Below are positions 59,179 through 64,000 of a stretch of DNA of 64,000 nucleotides, in pieces. The stretch lies in NCBI RefSeq assembly GCF_029144185.1, contig NZ_CP110232.1, positions 1,358,164-1,422,163 on the forward strand. Direction: 5' to 3'. Each line of letters starts with the position of its first letter. The stretch's first letter is position 1. Source of the stretch: Vagococcus intermedius (GTDB lineage Bacteria > Bacillota > Bacilli > Lactobacillales > Vagococcaceae). Under the pieces are notes generated by a model. That model saw only the letters and a program-made list of their open reading frames with translations, ran no database searches and was not told the DNA's origin. The translations under genes were made by a program, and so were the position numbers.

Positions 59179-60492
59179 TTAATCAACAAATTCAAAGACA
59201 AATGAATCAATACGAACTAAATCACCATCAATGGCACCTTTAGCACGTAACTGTTCATCCACACCTAAGCCACGTAATTGTCTTGCAAAACGCATGACAC
59301 TCTCATCATGGTCAAAGTTAGTCATCTTGAACAGTCTTTCTAAACCTGGTCCTTCTAAGACCCAAGTTGAGTCATCATCACGACTAATTTCAAACATCTT
59401 ATCTTCAGGTTTAAATTCATAACGAACTGTTTCTTCTTCCATCTCTTCATCATATAAAGGAAACTCTGGTGTTGTTTCAACTAAATCGGCTGTGGCACTC
59501 ATCAATGGTCCAAAACCGCTACGTGTCATACCAGAAATAGCAAACACTGGAATTTTATCAGCAAATTCGTCTTCTACATCTGCATATAATTTTTCTTTGA
59601 ACTCTTTTAAATTCTCTTCAGCATCTGGCATATCCATCTTGTTAGCTACAATAATTTGTGGACGTTCCATCAAACGTAAGTTATGAGATTCTAACTCTTT
59701 ATTAATAGCTAGGTAATCATCATATGGATCACGACCTTCCATCCCACTCATATCAATGACATGTAAGATAACACGAGTGCGCTCAATATGACGTAAAAAC
59801 TGTGTACCTAAGCCCACACCTTGAGAAGCTCCTTCAATAAGTCCTGGTAAGTCAGCCATAACAAAACTACGACCATCTTCAGCTGCAATCATCCCCAAAT
59901 TAGGAACAAGCGTTGTAAAATGATACGCACCAATCTTAGGTCGCGCTTGAGAGACGATTGATAAGATTGTTGACTTCCCAACTGATGGGAACCCTACTAA
60001 CCCCACATCCGCTAACACTTTTAATTCTAACTCAATTTTTCTTTCAATACCTGGTTCACCATTTTCAGCAATTTCTGGTGCTGGGTTACGCGGTGAGGCA
60101 AAGCGGATATTTCCACGGCCTCCACGACCACCTTTAGCAACACACAATTCTTGACCGTGTGTTAATAAATCACCTAACAAGGCACCTGTTTCTTTATCTC
60201 TAACAGTGGTTCCTTGTGGAACCGGCACATATGTATCTTCAGCTCCACGACCATGCATTCCTTTACTCATCCCATTTTCACCTGGTGTTGAACGGAAAAA
60301 ACGATTGAAACGGAAATCCATCAAGGTACGTAAGCCCTCATCTACTACTAAAATAATATCACCACCGCGACCACCATCACCACCAGCTGGTCCGCCATCA
60401 GGGACATACTTTTCTCTTCTAAAAGCAACCATTCCGTCGCCACCTTTACCGGCCTTAACGTCAATTGTTACTTGATCTAAAAACATGGACAT
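59179..60492 (-). CDS. obgE: Ribosome-associated GTPase Obg
   Basis: Obg acts in 50S assembly and the (p)ppGpp stress response. The 437-residue protein has the glycine-rich Obg fold (about 1-158), the GTPase domain with GFPSVGKST (G1), [10 protein letters not shown] (G3) and NKMD (G4), and the C-terminal OCT domain found in Gram-positive Obg. AGGAGG precedes the first ATG. Confidence 0.96.
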   Translation of the reverse strand: MSMFLDQVTIDVKAGKGGDGMVAFRREKYVPDGGPAGGDGGRGGDIILVVDEGLRTLMDFRFNRFFRSTPGENGMSKGMHGRGAEDTYVPVPQGTTVRDKETGALLGDLLTHGQELCVAKGGRGGRGNIRFASPRNPAPEIAENGEPGIERKIELELKVLADVGLVGFPSVGKSTILSIVSQARPKIGAYHFTTLVPNLGMIAAEDGRSFVMADLPGLIEGASQGVGLGTQFLRHIERTRVILHVIDMSGMEGRDPYDDYLAINKELESHNLRLMERPQIIVANKMDMPDAEENLKEFKEKLYADVEDEFADKIPVFAISGMTRSGFGPLMSATADLVETTPEFPLYDEEMEEETVRYEFKPEDKMFEISRDDDSTWVLEGPGLERLFKMTNFDHDESVMRFARQLRGLGVDEQLRAKGAIDGDLVRIDSFVFEFVD

Positions 60493-60587
60493 TTTTTGTC
60501 CTCCTAATCTACATCTAATTCAAAAGCTCTTTTTCATTCTAAGGGTTATCCCCCTATTTGTCCAATAAATACTTTAATTTCCTTAAA

Positions 60588-60609
60588 AAAACTGAGTATT
60601 CCAGTTATA
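60588..60609 (-). terminator. Possible terminator of the RpiR regulator gene
   Basis: Five-base stem AACTG/CAGTT with a 7-nt loop and T7. Weak by stem length. Confidence 0.4.
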
Positions 60610-60637
60610 ATGCTCTTCCTTGTAATTTTTTTATCTT

Positions 60638-61375
60638 TTAAACTTTAGTTTTGAGTGTATAAGCCATCCTAGCCAAGGTTTCAATAATATGAATAACAGG
60701 AACTTGCGTAGTAATATTTTGTAAAGATTTTTTTAGTTCAATTGGGACATAATAACTAATGGCAATATCCGATAACTTGGCTAAGGTTGAATCAGCACTC
60801 GTTGTTATACTCAACACGTTAAAGCCATTCTGTTTATATTGATTAGCTTGTTCCAATACCATACCTGTTTCTCCTGTAACTGATAATACTAAGACAATGG
60901 CTTTTTTACCAACTTTTTTAGGGACGGGATAAAATGGATCGCTAATATGGGTCGCATATAAATTAAAGTTAGAAAAATAACGGGCAGCATATTGTCCTAA
61001 AATCCCACTTCCTCCGACACCATAAATATAAATTTCACTTGCTTCCGCAATATAACGGGCTGATAATTCAATTTGCTCTTTGAATTTTGGTGTGTTAATC
61101 TTCTCAAAAAAAGTCAACATCAACGCCGTATCATCGGGAACAGCTTCATCGTTTTCGTTTTCTATTAAAAGATGCAGTCTTACTTTAAACTCAGCATAAC
61201 CAGCACAATCCATTTTATGACAAAAATTCAAAATAGTTGTAGTAGAGACATGTACCTCTTCTGCGAGTGTCCGAATCTTCATCGTAGTAACACGTTCTTT
61301 ATTTTTTAAAACGTAATGATACACCCCTAATTCCAAATCGTTTAACCTTTGTACTTGTTCATAACTAAACATCAT
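60638..61375 (-). CDS. RpiR-family regulator (HTH plus SIS domain), possibly MurR-like
   Basis: The 245-residue protein has an N-terminal HTH (about residues 28-75, with RTLAEEVHVSTTTILNFCHKM) and a SIS sugar-phosphate domain (about 100-235, YIYGVGGSGILGQYAARYF). RpiR regulators sense phosphosugars. Its neighbour upstream is mupG, which acts in MurNAc recycling, so a MurR-like role with MurNAc-6-phosphate as ligand is a reasonable guess. A terminator separates the two genes, so each has its own promoter. RBS AAGGAGG. Confidence 0.85.
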   Translation of the reverse strand: MMFSYEQVQRLNDLELGVYHYVLKNKERVTTMKIRTLAEEVHVSTTTILNFCHKMDCAGYAEFKVRLHLLIENENDEAVPDDTALMLTFFEKINTPKFKEQIELSARYIAEASEIYIYGVGGSGILGQYAARYFSNFNLYATHISDPFYPVPKKVGKKAIVLVLSVTGETGMVLEQANQYKQNGFNVLSITTSADSTLAKLSDIAISYYVPIELKKSLQNITTQVPVIHIIETLARMAYTLKTKV

Positions 61376-61528
61376 TTACCTCCTTAAAGTCATCAAATTT
61401 AAATAAGTACGTCAATTGAAACTTACCTGATGGCTACTTACTAAACAATTACTTTATTTAGAGGAGAATTTCAATAAGCTTATACCTTTAGTTTATCACA
61501 CTTATTTAGTGAAACCTTCTGATAAATA

Positions 61529-61570
61529 AAAAAAGTTAAGTCCCATTTCTCAATAGGCCTTAACTTTTCA
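61529..61570 (-). terminator. Terminator of mupG
   Basis: AAAAGTTAAG and CTTAACTTTT arms with a 22-nt partly paired loop and T residues. Confidence 0.75.
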
Positions 61571-61578
61571 AACATATT

Positions 61579-62670
61579 TTAATTATTTTCAATTAATTTA
61601 AAACTTGACCAAGGTTTTAAGAAATCTAATAAGAACAATTCATCTGCAGATATTTTCCCTACAACGTTTACGCGGCCATCATTTTTCATTTCTTTTAAAG
61701 CAATTTGAGTCTCACCTTTATACTGATCATAGCCAACATTATCAATCAGTACATCACCTTTAGTCATATCAATCGTATTATGTGCTGGGAAAGGTAAATC
61801 TTTGTATTTAATTCGTGTCATCGTTGAACGTAAGATATATTCAGAACGGTCGCCACGATAGCTATGCAAATTATTGAATAAAACTTCACGTTCATCTGCG
61901 GTAATATCTCCTGTTACATCAACTTTAACAGTTGGATATTCTGCGAAAAAGGCTTCTGACATTGCTTTTAACTCAACTTCTGAGGCATAGGCATTGGCAA
62001 CTGAAATATCATCAATCAAGCCAGTTAACACAAAATGTTTAACCTGTGTACCAATTTCTAATTCACGATGATCTTCTAGCGTACATAAGCCATCTTGTGT
62101 TGGCCATGGACCAAATGATGCATCTAGTGAGTTGACAAAAGCCATCGTATTTATATTATATTTTCTAAACATCTCTGAACATCTAACAAAATGATCATAA
62201 CCTAAACCAGAATAACGATGTGGGTAAAAATTGTGCGACCCCATTAAATTATTAATATTTGGAGAAAAACTCATAATATTATCAACATAACTCGTTCCTG
62301 TACTCATGTTAATTTCAATTTTAATACCATACGGATTACGTGTCATTTTTGCTTCTTCTTGACCAGTAAACCCGATATCTAAACGGACCCCATAAGCTCC
62401 CATCTCGTCAAAGAATGATAAATCGTCATAAGAAATATTTAATTGCTCAAACAGTGCTGGATTAATATCCACCATGACTTCCATCCCTAAACTATTAGCA
62501 TAATCTACTACTTGTTTAAATTCGGCTAATACTTTATCTTTGTCCTCAGTAATTTGTAATAAACTTGTAAATACACGTTTAAAACCATATTTGTGTGCTA
62601 AATCTAAATATGCTTTATCTTTCTCAAATGTTGAACGTTCCGGATAAATCGAAATGCCTAATTTCCCCAT
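61579..62670 (-). CDS. mupG: 6-phospho-N-acetylmuramidase-like protein (DUF871, MupG family)
   Basis: MupG of Staphylococcus aureus cleaves MurNAc-6P-GlcNAc, releasing MurNAc-6P during wall recycling. The 363-residue protein has an N-terminal TIM barrel (LGISIYPERS; MEVMVDINP; GVRLDIGF; GSHNFYPHRYSGL) and a C-terminal cyclophilin-like beta domain (PFPAHNTIDMTKGDVLIDNVG). The rest of the pathway (murQ, murP) is not in the window. AGGAGG precedes the ATG. Confidence 0.87.
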   Translation of the reverse strand: MGKLGISIYPERSTFEKDKAYLDLAHKYGFKRVFTSLLQITEDKDKVLAEFKQVVDYANSLGMEVMVDINPALFEQLNISYDDLSFFDEMGAYGVRLDIGFTGQEEAKMTRNPYGIKIEINMSTGTSYVDNIMSFSPNINNLMGSHNFYPHRYSGLGYDHFVRCSEMFRKYNINTMAFVNSLDASFGPWPTQDGLCTLEDHRELEIGTQVKHFVLTGLIDDISVANAYASEVELKAMSEAFFAEYPTVKVDVTGDITADEREVLFNNLHSYRGDRSEYILRSTMTRIKYKDLPFPAHNTIDMTKGDVLIDNVGYDQYKGETQIALKEMKNDGRVNVVGKISADELFLLDFLKPWSSFKLIENN

Positions 62671-62707
62671 GTATAACGCCTCCTAAATAGTTTAATAACT
62701 CATGTTC

Positions 62708-62736
62708 ATTATAACAACCTCTCTTGAAATAGTCTA
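62708..62736 (-). promoter_or_regulatory. Predicted promoter of mupG
   Basis: Extended -10 TGTTATAAT with TATAAT at 62708-62713; TAGACT at 62731-62736 after 17 bp is a poor -35. Confidence 0.5.
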
Positions 62737-62748
62737 GATATTATAATG

Positions 62749-62771
62749 ATATATCTTTATTAAAGATATAT
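62749..62771. promoter_or_regulatory. 23-bp palindrome upstream of the mupG promoter
   Basis: ATATATCTTTA and TAAAGATATAT around one central base, 13 bp upstream of the -35 box. It is a candidate operator for a dimeric regulator such as the neighbouring RpiR protein. Confidence 0.4.
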
Positions 62772-62849
62772 TTTACCCTTTTTTTATTTTCAATCTAATT
62801 TATAACTTAAAATATCAATAAAAAAGATACCTTATTATACTTTTTTTTG

Positions 62850-62855
62850 CTATGA
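62850..62855 (+). promoter_or_regulatory. -10 box of the cyclophilin lipoprotein gene
   Basis: TGCTATGAT is an extended -10 about 35 bp before the ATG. Confidence 0.45.
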
Positions 62856-62890
62856 TAAATAAGAATAAATCAAAAAATGAGGGATAAATT

Positions 62891-63763
62891 ATGAAAAAAC
62901 GACAATTACTTGGTGGCCTTACCATCTTAACTCTAACTTTAGCTTTAACAACAGGCTGTGCTAATTTGGAAAAATTAGGTATCACCAAAAAAAATGACAC
63001 TACTGAAGAAACAACAACAACTGATACAACTCAATCTAGTGAAGCTAAAATTAATTTAAATAGTTTAGTATTACCACAACTGGATAAAACGATAGCCGAT
63101 AATGAGTCAGCAGTTAAAATGGTGACTTCTGAAGGAACTATGACAATTAAGCTATTTCCCGAACTAGCCCCGAAGGCTGTCGAAAACTTTATGACCCATG
63201 CTAAAGAAGGTTACTATAACAAAACGAAATTTCATCGTGTTATCAAAGACTTCATGATTCAAGGTGGTGATCCAAAAGGAACTGGTGTCGGTGGTGAAAG
63301 CATTTGGCAGGAAGAGTTTGCCCCAGAAATTTCAAACCAACTGTATCATATCAATGGTGCTCTTGCCATGGCTCGTACTAATGGTGATGTTTCTGAAAAA
63401 ACACAAGGTAGCCAATTCTACATTGTTCAAAATCATCAAGATACAGCGGATGGCTTATTAATTGATGATTATCCAGAAAAAATTATTGAAGCTTATCGCA
63501 ATGGTGGCACGCCCTTCCTTGACAAAGAATACTCAGTCTTCGGACAAGTCATTGAAGGTTTAGATGTTATTGATAAAATTGCCAATGTAGAAGTTGAAGC
63601 TGATGCTAGTGGTGGACAACCATCTAAACCTAAAAAAGACGTAACCGTTAAGAGCATCAAAATTATTAAAGAGGCCTCAAAACCAAAGAAAGACAGCTCT
63701 AAAAAAGAGACAAAAAAAACAACAGATGAAACTGACATGACGGATTCAACTCAGTCTAATTAA
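62891..63763 (+). CDS. Cyclophilin-type peptidyl-prolyl isomerase lipoprotein
   Basis: This extracytoplasmic foldase has a lipoprotein signal with lipobox TTGC (Cys23), a Thr-rich spacer, and a cyclophilin domain (about 78-260) with KFHRVIKDFMIQGGDP and TQGSQFYIVQN, the conserved active-site stretches. The tail is Lys/Ser/Thr-rich. It probably helps fold exported proteins at the membrane surface. GAGGGA precedes the ATG. Confidence 0.94.
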   Translation: MKKRQLLGGLTILTLTLALTTGCANLEKLGITKKNDTTEETTTTDTTQSSEAKINLNSLVLPQLDKTIADNESAVKMVTSEGTMTIKLFPELAPKAVENFMTHAKEGYYNKTKFHRVIKDFMIQGGDPKGTGVGGESIWQEEFAPEISNQLYHINGALAMARTNGDVSEKTQGSQFYIVQNHQDTADGLLIDDYPEKIIEAYRNGGTPFLDKEYSVFGQVIEGLDVIDKIANVEVEADASGGQPSKPKKDVTVKSIKIIKEASKPKKDSSKKETKKTTDETDMTDSTQSN

Positions 63764-63770
63764 ATTCAAT

Positions 63771-63808
63771 AAAAAAACCTCGTTCTTGCTTAGAACTAGG
63801 TTTTTTAT
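63771..63808 (+). terminator. Terminator of the cyclophilin gene
   Basis: AAAAAACCT(A)GTTCT-type stem, AACCT/AGGTT with GTTCT/AGAAC inside, and T6 after it. Confidence 0.75.
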
Positions 63809-63966
63809 TTTTATAACATAATTTATAACGTATAATAACAGTGTAATATCTAAAGTTTTATTAAAATATTAACCTTATACCATACAAGTTTTAATATTAA
63901 CGTTACACTATAAGCGAAAAGGTAAGGATTATCTCTAAAGTTTTAGCAACATCTAATAATGTATCA

Positions 63967-63995
63967 TTGCAATACACTAGAAATTGTCTTAAAAT
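63967..63995 (+). promoter_or_regulatory. Predicted promoter of a gene beyond the right edge
   Basis: TTGCAA (63967-63972), 17 bp, TAAAAT (63990-63995). The gene itself is not in the window. Confidence 0.4.
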
Positions 63996-64000
63996 AGACA

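Overview
The window reads as AT-rich chromosomal DNA of a Gram-positive coccus of the Lactobacillales, most likely Enterococcaceae (Enterococcus or Vagococcus-like). The basis is a complete PyrR-attenuated pyr operon, a CopY-CopZ-CopA copper operon with cop boxes, an EbsA-like gene, a type-B RNase P RNA, Bacillus-like housekeeping blocks (dinG-ypmB-aspB-asnS, ypsA-gpsB-rnpB-ypsC, recU-ponA, dnaD-nth), an Mga-family regulator and strong AGGAGG ribosome sites with ATG, GTG and TTG starts. Assignment below family level is inference. Most genes lie on the minus strand.

Layout. 0-1 kb: end of a sugar-acid locus (nanE and the start of an ABC permease) with its own promoter and a CcpA-type cre site. 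1.3-3.5 kb: a CAT-like acetyltransferase and an Mga-like regulator. 3.7-6.7 kb: copYZA with two cop boxes. 6.9-13.8 kb: an alpha/beta hydrolase and the asnS-aspB-ypmB-dinG block. 14-22.2 kb: universal stress protein, DUF975 membrane protein, CLC antiporter with a structured leader, HAD phosphatase, a 1131-residue GW-repeat surface protein ending in a class A beta-lactamase-like domain, and a Gfo/Idh/MocA oxidoreductase. 22.3-34.8 kb: the pyrimidine operon pyrR-pyrP-pyrB-pyrC-carA-carB-pyrK-pyrD-pyrF-pyrE, ending with an alpha-carbonic anhydrase gene that could supply bicarbonate to carbamoyl-phosphate synthetase. 34.9-37 kb: rluD-lspA-CBS protein, the last carrying an HEPN-like RxxxxH motif. 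37-47 kb: a compact 33-codon transcription unit, cold-shock protein, EbsA-like protein, RNase H-like protein, ferrochelatase, RlmL-type methyltransferase, rnpB, gpsB, ypsA, recU-PBP1A, nth and dnaD. 47-51 kb: a P-type ATPase, a Pmp23-like lysozyme-fold protein and an acetate transporter.

51.2-52.9 kb is the most accessory-looking part: a 49-residue two-helix membrane protein, a membrane-anchored thioredoxin-like gene split by a -1 frame change exactly at a T TTT TTG heptamer followed by TAG, and a lipoprotein with thirteen copies of a 10-residue repeat. 53.3-64 kb returns to core genes: apt, recJ, a LapA-like protein, a short-chain dehydrogenase, rnz, a DUF1269 protein, obgE, an RpiR-type regulator, mupG (muropeptide recycling) and a cyclophilin lipoprotein.

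No tRNA or rRNA genes, insertion sequences, prophage genes or CRISPR arrays were seen. The best candidates for something undescribed are the frameshifted thioredoxin-like gene with its repeat lipoprotein, the HEPN-CBS fusion, the isolated 33-codon unit, the leader of the CLC gene and the carbonic anhydrase at the end of the pyr operon.
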